A DNA stretch of 64,000 bases, taken from Lysobacter sp. ISL-50. GTDB taxonomy: Bacteria > Pseudomonadota > Gammaproteobacteria > Xanthomonadales > Xanthomonadaceae. The stretch spans positions 27,394 to 91,393 of the forward strand of contig NZ_JAGGRI010000010.1 in the NCBI RefSeq assembly GCF_018612875.1, given 5' to 3'. The notes below the pieces were generated by a model. That model had not been told where the DNA came from and searched no databases. It worked only from the letters and a program-made list of their open reading frames with translations. A program made the position numbers and the translations under genes. Of the stretch, positions 27,862 through 39,207 are shown one piece after another (position 1 is the stretch's first letter; each line of letters starts with the position of its first letter).

Positions 27862-28404
27862 TCAATCCTTCTTCTTGCCCTTCTTGTCCTTCTTCTTTTT
27901 CTTGTCCTTCTTTTTATCTTTCTTCTTGGACTTCTTGTCTTTCTTGGGCTGCAGCATGGTGCCGGTGCAATCCGGCGAGCCGCAGCGGCATTCCCAGATC
28001 TTCTTCAGCTCCTTGGTGTGCTTCTCTTCCAAGGTGATGCCGTAGTTGTACGACAGCTCCTCGCCCGGGGCGATCTCGCGGATCGCTTCGATGAACACCT
28101 TGTCCAGGCGGCGGTCGTCGCCGTCGTCCTCTTCCAGCACCGCCTCGCAGCTGGGCGAGCAGCTGTGATTGATCCAGCGCGCGGTATTGCCTTCGTAGTT
28201 GGCGTCGATCACGTACTCGTCGTTGAGCGTGAACAGGAAGGTATGGCCCGAGTCGGCGTCGCCGGTATCGCCGGCGTCGGCTTCCTCGTGGCTGCGGCGG
28301 CGGCCTTTGTATTCGATGACGCGTTCGCCCTTGGCGATCGGGGCGACGGCGAATACACCGTTGCCGTGGATGGCTGAACGACGGGCGGCGATCTTGCGCG
28401 GCAT
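27862..28404 (-). CDS. SET-domain protein (putative lysine methyltransferase)
   Basis: A 180-residue protein with a SET domain: HGNGVFA near 14-20, the RWINHSCSPSCEA cofactor motif, the ELSYNYG tyrosine motif, and a post-SET zinc part CRCGSPDC. The last 28 residues are almost only Lys and Asp. SET enzymes transfer methyl groups from S-adenosylmethionine to protein lysines; the bacterial target is unknown. ATG 28404 was chosen over the TTG at 28416 because GGAAA lies eight bases before it. SET genes are found in scattered bacteria and are thought to move by transfer. Confidence 0.87.
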   Translation of the reverse strand: MPRKIAARRSAIHGNGVFAVAPIAKGERVIEYKGRRRSHEEADAGDTGDADSGHTFLFTLNDEYVIDANYEGNTARWINHSCSPSCEAVLEEDDGDDRRLDKVFIEAIREIAPGEELSYNYGITLEEKHTKELKKIWECRCGSPDCTGTMLQPKKDKKSKKKDKKKDKKKKKDKKGKKKD

Positions 28405-28623
28405 GGCGATTTCCAAAATGACGAACGATCATTCTGACCTGAGCAGGGGTTGCGCCGCTATCGTCGGCGATCTCCTTATGCGTTGCGCGCCGCCGCGGCC
28501 CGGGGCCCGAACCCCGGGATCGGCCCTGCCCGGCCCCCGCGATAGGACCCGATCGGGCGGCGCCCTGACGCCCCGCCACGGCCCGATGAATCGCGCAAAA
28601 CCGCCTGCTGGCCTCGGCCCGGA

Positions 28624-28652
28624 TAAAACCGTACAATTTCGGTACGAATTAG
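28624..28652. promoter_or_regulatory. AT-rich promoter/operator region before the suf regulator
   Basis: In a GC-rich leader, 28624-28652 reads as two near-identical halves, CCGTACAATTT and CGGTACGAATT, about 30-55 bases before the regulator ATG. Rrf2-type regulators of Fe-S assembly often bind their own promoter, so this is a fair candidate operator or -10 region. No proof is visible. Confidence 0.35.
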
Positions 28653-28680
28653 CCCCCGTCGCCTTCAGCGCCCCACGCCG

Positions 28681-29139
28681 ATGCTCCGCGTCACCAAGCT
28701 CACCGATTACGCCACGGTCGTCCTGACCGTCCTGGCGGCCCAGCACGACCGCGTCCTCAGCGCGGCCGAGATGGCCGAGCGCGCGGGCCTGGAAGCGCCG
28801 ACCGTCAGCAAGGTGCTCAAGCCGCTGGCCCAGGCCGGCCTGGTCGAGGGTTTCCGCGGCGCCAACGGCGGCTATCGGCTGGCGCGGGCGCCGGAGGAAA
28901 TCGGCCTGATCGAGATCGTCGAGGCGATGGAAGGCCCGCTCGGCATGACCGAATGCAGCGTTCACGAAGGCAACTGCGGCCTGGAGCAACAGTGCGGCGT
29001 GCGCGCCAACTGGCGCCGGATCAACGACGTCGTGGTCGAAGCGCTCAGCAACGTCACCCTCGCGCAGATGCTCGCCCCCACCTTTTCACCCGAACCCGCC
29101 TCAGCCAAGCGCATCGACCTGCGCCTGGCCGGCGCTTAG
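28681..29139 (+). CDS. Rrf2 family regulator of SUF Fe-S assembly
   Basis: A 152-residue Rrf2 protein. It has a winged helix at residues 5-65 (LSAAEMAERAGLEAPTVSKVL, then the GANGGYRLAR wing) and three cysteines C92, C99 and C105 that would hold a [2Fe-2S] cluster, as in IscR. It sits 16 bases before sufB and begins the operon, matching the SUF-system regulators of Xanthomonadaceae. It likely senses cluster status and represses or activates suf transcription. Confidence 0.9.
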   Translation: MLRVTKLTDYATVVLTVLAAQHDRVLSAAEMAERAGLEAPTVSKVLKPLAQAGLVEGFRGANGGYRLARAPEEIGLIEIVEAMEGPLGMTECSVHEGNCGLEQQCGVRANWRRINDVVVEALSNVTLAQMLAPTFSPEPASAKRIDLRLAGA

Positions 29140-29155
29140 ACAGTAGGCAGCCGAC

Positions 29156-30627
<1,472 letters not shown>

Positions 30628-30631
<4 letters not shown>

Positions 30632-30831
30632 CCGCGCGCATCGCCCGTACCATGCGCTTCGTCGCGCCGGATGAACAAAGCGCCGAGTCTGTGCGCTATT
30701 GGCGCTCGCGTCCGCCGGAAGAACGTTTGCAGGAGACTTTGAACCTGCACCGGGAAGGAAATGAGCTGTTCAAGAACGGAAACCCGCCTTTCGCTTACGT
30801 GATCGAGTTGCGCGATGTCCCGGCTCCCTGA
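30628..30831 (+). CDS. Small protein paired with a nucleotidyltransferase
   Basis: A 67-residue protein with no signal peptide. It contains [20 protein letters not shown] and a short helix [13 protein letters not shown]. The Y/W-W-x-S-x-x-P-E-E-R-L pattern is seen in small proteins coded just before MNT/AbiEii-like nucleotidyltransferases. Its ATG overlaps the sufB stop by four bases, and its own end overlaps the next gene by 17 bases, so both are translationally tied to sufB. It may be the partner or antitoxin of the next gene; this is inference. Confidence 0.65.
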
Positions 30832-31261
30832 CGACTGGCGCGACTTTCTCGCCGCATTGGGCGCCCATCGCGTCGATTACATGCTGGTCGGTGGCATTGC
30901 GCTTGGCGTGCATGGACACGTGCGTTATACCCGGGACATGGATGTCTGGTTCCGCGGTACCGAAGAAAACGCGCAACGCCTGATCGCCGCATTACGCGAT
31001 TTCGGTTTCACGGACATCAAGGCCAATCCCGCCGATTTCTGCAAACCGCGCGCGATGCTGATGCTTGGCGCGGAACCGAACAAAATCGAACTCATCAACT
31101 TCGCCGATGGCGTGGACTTCGACCAGTGCTTCCCGAACCGGATCGTTGTTCCGCTGGCGGGAGCGGAGGTCTCGGTCATCGGTATCGACGACCTGCGCAA
31201 GAACAAGAAAGCCGTCGGCCGCCTGCAAGACCTGGCGGACCTGGAACGCCTCGAAGATTGA
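30815..31261 (+). CDS. Nucleotidyltransferase-fold protein (AbiEii/MNT-like)
   Basis: A 148-residue protein with a minimal nucleotidyltransferase core: LVGGIALGVHG with G26-G27, then RYTRDMDVWF with D41 and D43 as the metal-binding pair. The later third acidic residue is probably in NKIELINFADG. It ends at VIGIDDLRKNKKAVGRLQDLADLERL, a helix typical of AbiEii-like proteins. Such proteins include toxins that modify tRNA or other targets. Together with the small upstream gene it forms a toxin-antitoxin-like cassette set inside the suf operon. Confidence 0.78.
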   Translation: MSRLPDDWRDFLAALGAHRVDYMLVGGIALGVHGHVRYTRDMDVWFRGTEENAQRLIAALRDFGFTDIKANPADFCKPRAMLMLGAEPNKIELINFADGVDFDQCFPNRIVVPLAGAEVSVIGIDDLRKNKKAVGRLQDLADLERLED

Positions 31262-31280
31262 ACTAACCAAGATGCCCACC

Positions 31281-32045
<765 letters not shown>

Positions 32046-32076
32046 TCAGCGCGAACGCAGCCACGGAGCGCGCCCG

Positions 32077-33366
32077 ATGAGCGCCCTGCTCGACGCCTTC
32101 GCCGCGTCCTTTGAGGCCCTGCCCGCGCGCGAAGCCGCCGGACTCGGCGCGACCCGCCGCGCCGCGCTCGACGCCGCGCTCCGCGACGGCCTGCCCGGGC
32201 CGCGCACCGAAGCCTGGAAATACACGCCGCTGCGCGCGCTGGACCGGCGCGCCTTCGCTTCGGCTCAAGCCGTGCCGGCCAGTTTCGATAACGCCGCCAT
32301 CGCCGGCATTCCGGCGCCGCGCATCGTCTTCCACAACGGCCGCTTCGACGCCGCGCGTTCGGACCTGTCCGGCCTGCCCGCGGGCGTATCGCTGCTGCCG
32401 CTGTCGCAGGTGCTGGCCACCGACGACGCGCGCGAAGCCAATTTCCTCGCCCGCCGCTTCGAGCGCGCGGACGAAATCTTCGCCCGCCTCAACGCCGCGC
32501 TGGCCGACGAAGGCGCGGTGCTGCGCGTGGACGCCGGCGTGCAGGCGCCGGGCACGGTGCATCTGGTGTTCGTCGGCAGCCCCAACGCCGGCGATCTGGC
32601 CTGGCATCTGCGCCATCTGATCGAACTGCGCGAAGGCGCGTCGCTCAGCGTGGTCGAGCACCAGATCGCCACCGACATCCACAACCACCTGTCCAACAGC
32701 CTGACCCACGTCCATCTGGCGCCCAACGCCACGCTGTCGCATGCGCGGGTGCAGGACGAAGCGCTCGGCGCGACCGTGTTCGCGCGCACCGACGCGGTGC
32801 TGGCGCGCGGCGCGCGCTATCGCCGCATCGACCTGGAACTCGGCGCCGCGCTGGCGCGTCACGAACTCAACGCCGCGCTGCATGGCGAAGGCGCGCAGGT
32901 ACTTGCCAACGGCGTGCTGCTGGCGAGCGGCCGCCGCCATCTCGACACCCGCCTGGGCATCGATCACGTCGGCCGCGACACCCAGTGCGAACTGGTCTGG
33001 CGCGGTCTCGGCGCCGGCCGTTCGCGCGCCGCGTTCCATGGCGGCATCCAGATCCGCGAAGGCGCCGACGGCAGCAACGCGTCGCTGTCGAACAAAAACC
33101 TGCTGCTCAGCGAAGGCGCGGAAATCGACACCCAGCCGGTGCTCGAAATCCATGCCGACGAAGTCCAGGCCGCGCACGGCGCCACTGTCGGCCAGCTCGA
33201 CGCCAACGCCCTGTTCTACCTGCGTTCGCGCGGCCTGCCGATGGAAACCGCGCGCGCGCTGCTGACCACCGCGTTCTGCCGCGAGACCCTGACGGTGATC
33301 GAGGACGACAGCGCCCGGGCGATGCTGGAAGTGCGGCTGAATCTGGCGCTGGAACGACTGATTTAA
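32077..33366 (+). CDS. sufD: Fe-S assembly protein SufD
   Basis: A 429-residue SufD protein, paralogue of SufB and third part of the SufBC2D scaffold. The PGPRTEAWKYTPLRAL segment near residues 40-55 is the family's N-terminal mark. The beta-helix core runs through VEHQIATDIHNHLSN and SNASLSNKNLLLSEGAEIDTQP, and the end is NALFYLRSRGLPMETARALL. It begins 31 bases after sufC. The coding sequence shows no break. Confidence 0.95.
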   Translation: MSALLDAFAASFEALPAREAAGLGATRRAALDAALRDGLPGPRTEAWKYTPLRALDRRAFASAQAVPASFDNAAIAGIPAPRIVFHNGRFDAARSDLSGLPAGVSLLPLSQVLATDDAREANFLARRFERADEIFARLNAALADEGAVLRVDAGVQAPGTVHLVFVGSPNAGDLAWHLRHLIELREGASLSVVEHQIATDIHNHLSNSLTHVHLAPNATLSHARVQDEALGATVFARTDAVLARGARYRRIDLELGAALARHELNAALHGEGAQVLANGVLLASGRRHLDTRLGIDHVGRDTQCELVWRGLGAGRSRAAFHGGIQIREGADGSNASLSNKNLLLSEGAEIDTQPVLEIHADEVQAAHGATVGQLDANALFYLRSRGLPMETARALLTTAFCRETLTVIEDDSARAMLEVRLNLALERLI

Positions 33367-33379
33367 GAGCGAGGAAAGC

Positions 33380-33475
33380 AGTGGAGAGGAGTGAGGAACG
33401 AGTACGACTGCGCAACGGCGGTTGAGCCGGCGCACTTACCCGTTTCTCACTTTTCCCACTCGTTCCCGCCCCACC
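33380..33475. repeat. Inverted 'gagtgaggaacgag' repeat between sufD and sufS
   Basis: GAGTGAGGAACGAGT near 33389-33403 faces CCCACTCGTTCCC near 33456-33468; the inner stretch also holds CGTTTCTCACTTTT. It fills most of the 122-base gap between sufD and sufS, the largest gap in the operon. It is another dispersed repeat type and could alter read-through between the two genes. Confidence 0.6.
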
Positions 33476-33488
33476 GAGACCCCACTTG

Positions 33489-34730
33489 ATGAACGCCGCC
33501 CACCCCGCTTCCGCCGCCATCGACTGGGCCGCCGTACGCACCGATTTCCCGGTGCTCGCGCGCGAAGTCCACGGCAAGCCGCTGATCTATTTCGACTCGG
33601 CCAACACGGGGCAGAAACCCAATGCGGTGATCGATGCGGTGGACGATTTCTATCGCCACCACAACGCCAACGTCAGCCGCGCCGTGCATACGTTGGGCAC
33701 CGAGGCGACCGAGACCTACGAAGGCGCGCGCGGCAAGCTCGCGCGCTTCCTCAACGTGCGCGTCGATGAGTTGGTGCTGTGCAGCGGCACGACCTTCGCC
33801 ATCAACCTGATCGCCTACTCGTGGGCGTTGCCGCGATTGAAGGCCGGCGATGCGATCGTGCTCACGCGCATGGAGCACCACGCCAACATCGTGCCCTGGC
33901 AACTGGTCGCGCAGCGCACGGGCGCCACGATCAAGGTCGCCGAAATCGACGGACGCGGCGCTTTGAATCTGGATCAGCTGTACTCGCTGCTCACTCCCGA
34001 AGTGAAGCTGCTGGCCTTGACCCATGTCTCGAACGTGCTCGGCACCGTCAACCCGGTGCGCGAGATCTGCCGCGAAGCGCGCAAGCGCGGCATCGCCACG
34101 CTGGTCGACGGCTCGCAGGCCGCGCCGCACCGGCCGCTGGACATCGCCGCGATCGGCTGCGATTTCTACGCGATCACCGGCCACAAGATGAGCGGCCCGA
34201 CCGGCACCGGCGCGCTGTGGGCGCGACGCGAACACCTGGAAGCGATGCCGCCGTTCATCGGTGGCGGCGAGATGATCAAGGAAGTGCGGTTCGAAGGCAC
34301 GGTGTTCGCCGACGGCCCGCGCCGGTTCGAGGCCGGCACGCCGAACATCGCCGGTTTCGCCGGGCTCGGCGCGGCGGTGGACTATCTGTCGGCGCTGGGC
34401 ATGGCCAACATCGACGCGCGCGAACAAGCCCTGCTGGCGCGCTTCACCCAGGCGCTGCGCGACGTTCCGGGCCTGCGCATTTTTGGCGAGGCGCCGGAAA
34501 AAGCCGCGGTGGTCAGCTTTCTGATCGAAGGCGCGCATGCGCACGATCTGGCCACCTTGCTCGATCTGGAAGGCGTGGCGATCCGTTCCGGCCATCACTG
34601 CGCGCATCCGCTGATGCAACACTTCGGCGTGCCGGCGACCTGCCGCGCATCGCTGGCGTACTACAACACGTTCGACGAAATCGACGCCTTCGTGGCGGCG
34701 CTGAACAAGGTCCGCAAGCTGCTCGCATGA
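33489..34730 (+). CDS. sufS: Cysteine desulfurase SufS
   Basis: A 413-residue group II cysteine desulfurase that takes sulfur from cysteine for cluster building. PLP lysine is in ITGHKMSGPTG and the catalytic cysteine in RSGHHCAHPLM. The N-terminal FPVLAREVHGKPLIYFDSAN is typical. The ATG at 33489 is one codon after a TTG; the ATG was chosen. No sufE or sufU acceptor gene follows in this operon. The stop overlaps the next start as ATGA. Confidence 0.95.
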   Translation: MNAAHPASAAIDWAAVRTDFPVLAREVHGKPLIYFDSANTGQKPNAVIDAVDDFYRHHNANVSRAVHTLGTEATETYEGARGKLARFLNVRVDELVLCSGTTFAINLIAYSWALPRLKAGDAIVLTRMEHHANIVPWQLVAQRTGATIKVAEIDGRGALNLDQLYSLLTPEVKLLALTHVSNVLGTVNPVREICREARKRGIATLVDGSQAAPHRPLDIAAIGCDFYAITGHKMSGPTGTGALWARREHLEAMPPFIGGGEMIKEVRFEGTVFADGPRRFEAGTPNIAGFAGLGAAVDYLSALGMANIDAREQALLARFTQALRDVPGLRIFGEAPEKAAVVSFLIEGAHAHDLATLLDLEGVAIRSGHHCAHPLMQHFGVPATCRASLAYYNTFDEIDAFVAALNKVRKLLA

Positions 34731-35263
34731 ACCAAGACAACCTGACTTTCCGCGCCGCGACCGCGGCCGATATCGATGCGGTCGTCGCCCTGGCCGAATC
34801 GGCCTATCGCGGCGACTCCGGCCGGCGCGGCTGGACCACCGAATCCGATCTGCTCGGTGGCCGCCGCACCGGGCCGGACGAGGTCGAAGTCATGCTGAGC
34901 AAGCCGCGCAGCATGGTTTTGCTCGGCGAACGCGGCGATCCGCCCGCGCTGGTGGCCTGCGCGCATATCGCGGCCCTTGATGAGGTCGGTTACTTCGGCC
35001 TGTTCACGGTCGATCCGGCCCTGCAGGGCGCCGGCATCGGCAAGCGCGTATTGGACGAGGCCGAGCGCATCGTTCGCGACGACTGGCGCTTGTCCACGAT
35101 CCAGATGACGGTGATCAACGTGCGCGAGGAACTGATCCAGTACTACCTGCGCCGCGGCTTCAGGCGTACCGGCAAGTTCCTGCCGTTCCCGTACGGCGAT
35201 GCCCGCTTCGGCCTGCCCAAGCGCGACGACCTGAGCTTCGAAGTGCTGGAAAAGACCGTCTGA
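34727..35263 (+). CDS. GNAT family N-acetyltransferase
   Basis: A 178-residue GNAT protein. Motif A with acetyl-CoA binding is FTVDPALQGAGIGKRVLDEAE (Q/R-x-x-G-x-G/A) near 95-115, and the C-terminal LRRGFRRTGKFLPFP follows. The opening FRAATAADIDAVVALAESAYRGD is the usual first strand and helix. Its start overlaps the sufS stop by four bases, so it belongs to the operon. The target is unknown; it could modify a small amine or a protein N-terminus. Confidence 0.88.
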   Translation: MNQDNLTFRAATAADIDAVVALAESAYRGDSGRRGWTTESDLLGGRRTGPDEVEVMLSKPRSMVLLGERGDPPALVACAHIAALDEVGYFGLFTVDPALQGAGIGKRVLDEAERIVRDDWRLSTIQMTVINVREELIQYYLRRGFRRTGKFLPFPYGDARFGLPKRDDLSFEVLEKTV

Positions 35264-35364
35264 GCGGCTGACGCGGGCAGCCGCCGGGCCACCGTCGCTG
35301 TTACCGCCGCCGCCGAGCTTTTAAACTAGCGCCATCGCACCGCCAGCCACGGGAACAGCACGTC

Positions 35365-35688
35365 ATGGGCGATTGGATTTTCGTCTGCGCCACCTCGCAA
35401 TTGTTGCCGGGCGAGTCCACCGTCGCCTGGGACGGCGACACCGCGATCTTCGTCTGCAATTACGACGGCGATTACTACGCGCTGGAAGATCGCTGCTCGC
35501 ACGAGGATTTCGAATTGTCCTCGGGCACGTTCGACGGCGAGCAGGCCAGTATCGAATGCGTGTTGCACGGCGCGCGCTTCGACGTCCGCGACGGCCGGCC
35601 GCTGTGTCCGCCGGCGTATGAGCCGGTGGCGAAGTTTCCGGTCAAGGTCGAAGACGGCGGGGTGTGGACCCGCGATGATCGCGAGTAA
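35365..35688 (+). CDS. Rieske [2Fe-2S] ferredoxin-like protein
   Basis: A 107-residue small Rieske protein with both cluster motifs: C44-S-H46 in DRCSHEDF and C65-x-x-H68 in ECVLHGARF. It looks like the ferredoxin part of non-heme iron oxygenase systems and is often the last gene of xanthomonad suf operons. It probably carries electrons for Fe-S assembly or repair, but partner proteins are not shown. It starts about 100 bases after the GNAT gene. Confidence 0.88.
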   Translation: MGDWIFVCATSQLLPGESTVAWDGDTAIFVCNYDGDYYALEDRCSHEDFELSSGTFDGEQASIECVLHGARFDVRDGRPLCPPAYEPVAKFPVKVEDGGVWTRDDRE

Positions 35689-35732
35689 GCGCGGCTGGCG
35701 GCGCCAGTTCAAGGCCGCGCGAGGCTTCGGAA

Positions 35733-36616
35733 TTTCTTGTGGGAGGAGCTTCAGCCCCGATGTTTTCCTCTCAGGTCGCTGGCATCGCTTCAATCCGTTG
35801 AAAAGCCGCTTTCAGATCCGCGGCTATCAGAGAAAAGAGCATCGGGGCTGAAGCCCCTCCTACAAAAGACCTCGCGACTGCGCTCAACGGCGCCTGATTG
35901 ACTGTTTCCGGATCTTTTGTGGGAGGGGCTTCAGCCCCGATGCTTTCCTCTCAGGTCGCTGGCATCGCCTCAATCCGTCGAAAAGCCGCTCTCAGATTCG
36001 CGGCTATCCGAGAAAAGAGCATCGGGGCTGAAGCCCCTCCTACAAAAGACCTCGCGACCGCGGTCAGCGGCGCCTGATTGGCTGTTTCCGGATCTTTTGT
36101 GGGAGGGGCTTCAGCCCCGATGCTTTCCTCTCAGGTCGCTGGCATCGCCTCAATCCGTTGAAAAGCAGCTCTCAGATTCGCGGCTATCGGAGAAAAGAGC
36201 ATCGGGCTGAAGCCCCTCCTACAAAAGACCTCGCGACCGCACTCAATGACGCCTGATTGACCGTTTCCGGATCTTTTGTGGGAGGGGCTTCAGCCCCGAT
36301 GCTTTCCTCTCAGGTCGCTGGCATCGCCTCAATATGTCGAAAAGCCGCTCACAGATTCGCGGCTATCTGAGAAAAGAGCATCGGGGCTGAAGCCCCTCCT
36401 ACAAAAGACCTCGCGACCGCGGTCAGCGGCGCCTGATTGACTGTTTCCGGATCTTTTGTGGGAGGGGCTTCAGCCCCGATGCTTTCCTCTCAGGTCGCTG
36501 GCATCGCCTCAATCCGTTGAAAAGCCGCTCTCAGATTCGCGGCTATCGGAGAAAAGAGCATCGGGGCTGAAGCCCCTCCTACAAAAGACCTCGCGACGGC
36601 GCTCAGCGGCGCCTGA
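35733..36616. repeat. Tandem array of five ~180-bp units containing the dispersed hairpin
   Basis: The arm GTGGGAGGGGCTTCAGCCCC starts at 35739, 35919, 36099, 36278 and 36458, so the period is 180, 180, 179 and 180 bases. Opposite arms (CATCGGGGCTGAAGCC) lie near 35840, 36020, 36200, 36379 and 36559. Each unit holds the two arms, a spacer TCAGGTCGCTGGCATCGCCT plus GGCTATC, and a second spacer GGCGCCTGATTGACTG. The fourth repeat-arm in copy three lacks one G. Units differ by a few bases only. No open frame in it is credible. It fills the space between the Rieske gene and the Fur-controlled receptor gene. Confidence 0.93.
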
Positions 36617-36746
36617 TTTACTTCCTCGCCGCAGCTTCCCTCTCGAATCCCAAAACGCGACCGCCCGCCCACTCAGCGGCCCGTTTACGCACACTTATGC
36701 GACGAAAACGGTTACAGCCGGGCCTCTGCGTTTACTTTTCGTTGCA

Positions 36747-36765
36747 AATGAGAATTCATCTCATT
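36747..36765. promoter_or_regulatory. Perfect Fur box upstream of the Fiu-like receptor
   Basis: AATGAGA-ATTCA-TCTCATT is a perfect 7-5-7 inverted repeat and contains the classic GAGAATTCATCTC form of a Fur operator. It lies 60 bases before the receptor ATG. Low iron would thus switch on the receptor and the genes that follow. Confidence 0.85.
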
Positions 36766-36824
36766 AAGATCGCGGCCTGACCCCGCCTTGCGGTCGCCCA
36801 TTCCCCGTACTTCCAGAGATTCTC

Positions 36825-39131
36825 ATGCCGACCACGAAGTTCGTCGTGTCGCCGCTTGCCGGCGCGCTCGCTCTAGCCATCAGCCTGCCCGTGTTCGCCG
36901 CGCCCGCGCCCGCGCCCGAGCCCCAGGCCAAGGACGTCGAAGGCGTCGCCGTGCATGGCCATCGCGTGCAGAAAGCCAGCAGCGGCAAGTACACCGCGAA
37001 CCTGCGCGACACGCCGCAGACGATCACCGTGATCGACCGCAACACCATCGACGGCCAGAACCTGCTGTCGCTGACCGACATCCTCAGCACCCTGCCCGGT
37101 ATCACCTTCGGCGCCGGCGAAGGCGGCGGCGGCTTCGGCGACAAGATCAACCTGCGCGGCTTCAACGCCGACAGCGACATCACTGTCGACGGCGTGCGCG
37201 ACAGCGGTCTGTACAGCCGCACCGATCCGTTCAACCTGGAAGCGGTGGAAGTCATCAACGGCGCGAACTCGGTGTACTCCGGCGCCGGCTCGGTCGGCGG
37301 CACCATCAATCTGGTCAGCAAGAGCGCCGGACTCAACGAGTTCCACAAGGCCTCCATCGCCGCCGGCACCGACAGCTACGCGCGCATGACCACCGACAGC
37401 AACTTCGTGCTCGGCGAAAGCACCGCGCTGCGCCTGAACACGATGGCGCACCAGAACGACGTGCCGGGCCGCGACGTCGAAAGCAATGAGCGCTGGGGCG
37501 TGGCCGCGTCGCTGGCCTTCGGCCTGGGCGGCGACACCACCTGGACCTTGAACTATCTGCACCAGGAAGACGACAACACCCCGCAGTACGGCCTGCCGTT
37601 CTTCAACGGCGACGGCCTGCCGGGCGTGGATCGCGGCAACTACTACGGCTACAGCAATATCGACAAGCAGGACATCGATCTGAACTCGCTGACCTCGATC
37701 ATCGAGCATTCCTTCAACGATGGCTTCAAGGTCCGCAACCTGACCCGCTGGCAGCAGGTCGATCAATTCTCGCTGGTCGATGCCGTGCAAGGCACCTGGT
37801 GCCTGGCCAACAACCTCACCCCGACCGGCGCGTCCTGCGGCGCCACCCGCCCGGGCAACTATAGCCCGAGCGGCCCGCGCGGTTACGGCCGCGACACGCG
37901 CAACACCACGATCTACAACCAGACCGATCTGACCACCACCTTCAACACCGGTGCGATCGAACACAATCTGGTCGCGGGCTTCTCGATCCTGCACGAGAAG
38001 TTCGACCTCGACGTCACCAGCGATTTCCGCAATCCCAACGGCACCAACCCGTACATCAACGGGCTGCCGCAGATGAACATCGCCAATCCGGACCATATCT
38101 ATCGCGGCCCGCTCAACCGCACCCTCACCGGCCGCACCGAGGGCGAACTGGACAACCGCGCGCTGTACGTGTTCGACACGCTGAAGTTCAACGAGCAATG
38201 GCAGTTGAGCCTGGGCGCGCGCTACGAGCGCAACGAAGGCAAGACCAGCAACGCCGTCGTCGCGCTCGCTCCGACCACCGTCGGCGGCGCGCTGCCGCCG
38301 CAGCCGATCGGCACCGTCACCGGTTACGGCGTACCGTTCAAGAGCAACGACGACCTGTTCTCCTACCGCGCCGGCCTGGTGTTCAAGCCGGTCGAGAACG
38401 GCAGCATCTACATCGCCTACGGCAACTCCAAGACGCCGTCGAAGGCGTCGGTCAACGGTTCGTGCACCGCGCAGACCTGCTCGGTCGATCCGGAAACCGC
38501 GGTCAACTACGAAATCGGCACCAAGTGGGACTTCCTCGACGGCCGCCTGGCGCTGACCGGTTCGGTGTTCCGCAACGATCGCAAGAACTACAAGGTCGCC
38601 GACCTCGACAACCCGGCCAACCTGTCCGGCCTGCAGCAGCTCGACGGCCAGGCGCGCGTGGACGGCGTGATGCTCGGCCTGTCCGGCCTGATCACCGACC
38701 AGTGGGCGGTCTACGCCAACTACGCCTTCCTCGACAGCGAAGTGCTGCAGGGCGCGTCCGATCGTCAGGCCGGCCTGGGCCTGGACTACACCAAGGGCGA
38801 TCGCCTGACCTCGGTGCCGGAGCACTCCTTCAGCCTGTGGACCACCTACGACCTCAGCCCGAAGTGGCAGATCGGCTACGGCGCGACCTACCAGGGCAAG
38901 ATCTGGCTGACCCAGCACAGCGCGACCAACGTCAACGGCCCGCTGACCACTTACGGCAGCTACTGGACCCACCGCGCGATGGTCGCCTACAAGATCAACC
39001 GCTCGGCGCAGCTGCAGCTCAACGTCAACAACCTGACCGACGAGGATTACTTCACCCGTATCCGCAACAACGGTTGGGCGACGCCGGGCGACGGCCGCCA
39101 GGTGGTGCTGAGCGCCAATTTCGCGTTCTAA
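36825..39131 (+). CDS. Fiu-like TonB-dependent catecholate siderophore receptor
   Basis: A 768-residue outer-membrane receptor. Its signal peptide ends near VFAAPAP (about residue 25). The plug includes LRDTPQTITVIDRNTI, ILSTLPGITFGAGEGG, KINLRGFNADSDITVDGVRD and SVYSGAGSVGGTINLVSK, all typical of the Fiu group that takes up ferric catecholates. The barrel ends in NNLTDEDYF and the terminal SANFAF with a final Phe. It is headed by a perfect Fur box. The following piuC is its usual partner in Pseudomonas (PiuA-PiuC). Confidence 0.93.
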   Translation: MPTTKFVVSPLAGALALAISLPVFAAPAPAPEPQAKDVEGVAVHGHRVQKASSGKYTANLRDTPQTITVIDRNTIDGQNLLSLTDILSTLPGITFGAGEGGGGFGDKINLRGFNADSDITVDGVRDSGLYSRTDPFNLEAVEVINGANSVYSGAGSVGGTINLVSKSAGLNEFHKASIAAGTDSYARMTTDSNFVLGESTALRLNTMAHQNDVPGRDVESNERWGVAASLAFGLGGDTTWTLNYLHQEDDNTPQYGLPFFNGDGLPGVDRGNYYGYSNIDKQDIDLNSLTSIIEHSFNDGFKVRNLTRWQQVDQFSLVDAVQGTWCLANNLTPTGASCGATRPGNYSPSGPRGYGRDTRNTTIYNQTDLTTTFNTGAIEHNLVAGFSILHEKFDLDVTSDFRNPNGTNPYINGLPQMNIANPDHIYRGPLNRTLTGRTEGELDNRALYVFDTLKFNEQWQLSLGARYERNEGKTSNAVVALAPTTVGGALPPQPIGTVTGYGVPFKSNDDLFSYRAGLVFKPVENGSIYIAYGNSKTPSKASVNGSCTAQTCSVDPETAVNYEIGTKWDFLDGRLALTGSVFRNDRKNYKVADLDNPANLSGLQQLDGQARVDGVMLGLSGLITDQWAVYANYAFLDSEVLQGASDRQAGLGLDYTKGDRLTSVPEHSFSLWTTYDLSPKWQIGYGATYQGKIWLTQHSATNVNGPLTTYGSYWTHRAMVAYKINRSAQLQLNVNNLTDEDYFTRIRNNGWATPGDGRQVVLSANFAF

Positions 39132-39207
39132 GCCGCGCCGGGCGCGACGGGCAACTGGCACGCCGCGCCGACTTCACGTTCTAATCGGACTTCCATAGTC
39201 CGCGCGC

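Noticed and set aside
35733..36616. Regular spacing suggested a CRISPR array
   Set aside because: Units are ~180 bases with spacers nearly identical between units and with internal hairpin arms; CRISPR repeats are 25-40 bases with different spacers, and no cas gene is near.
35917..36767. Open frames starting MWEGLQPRCF inside the tandem array and beside other hairpin copies
   Set aside because: The same peptide appears wherever the hairpin occurs, with no ribosome-binding site; it is translated repeat.
39132..39184. Second TonB-like ending ADFTF just past the Fiu-like stop
   Set aside because: Only a few codons in another frame; too short to support a second receptor remnant.
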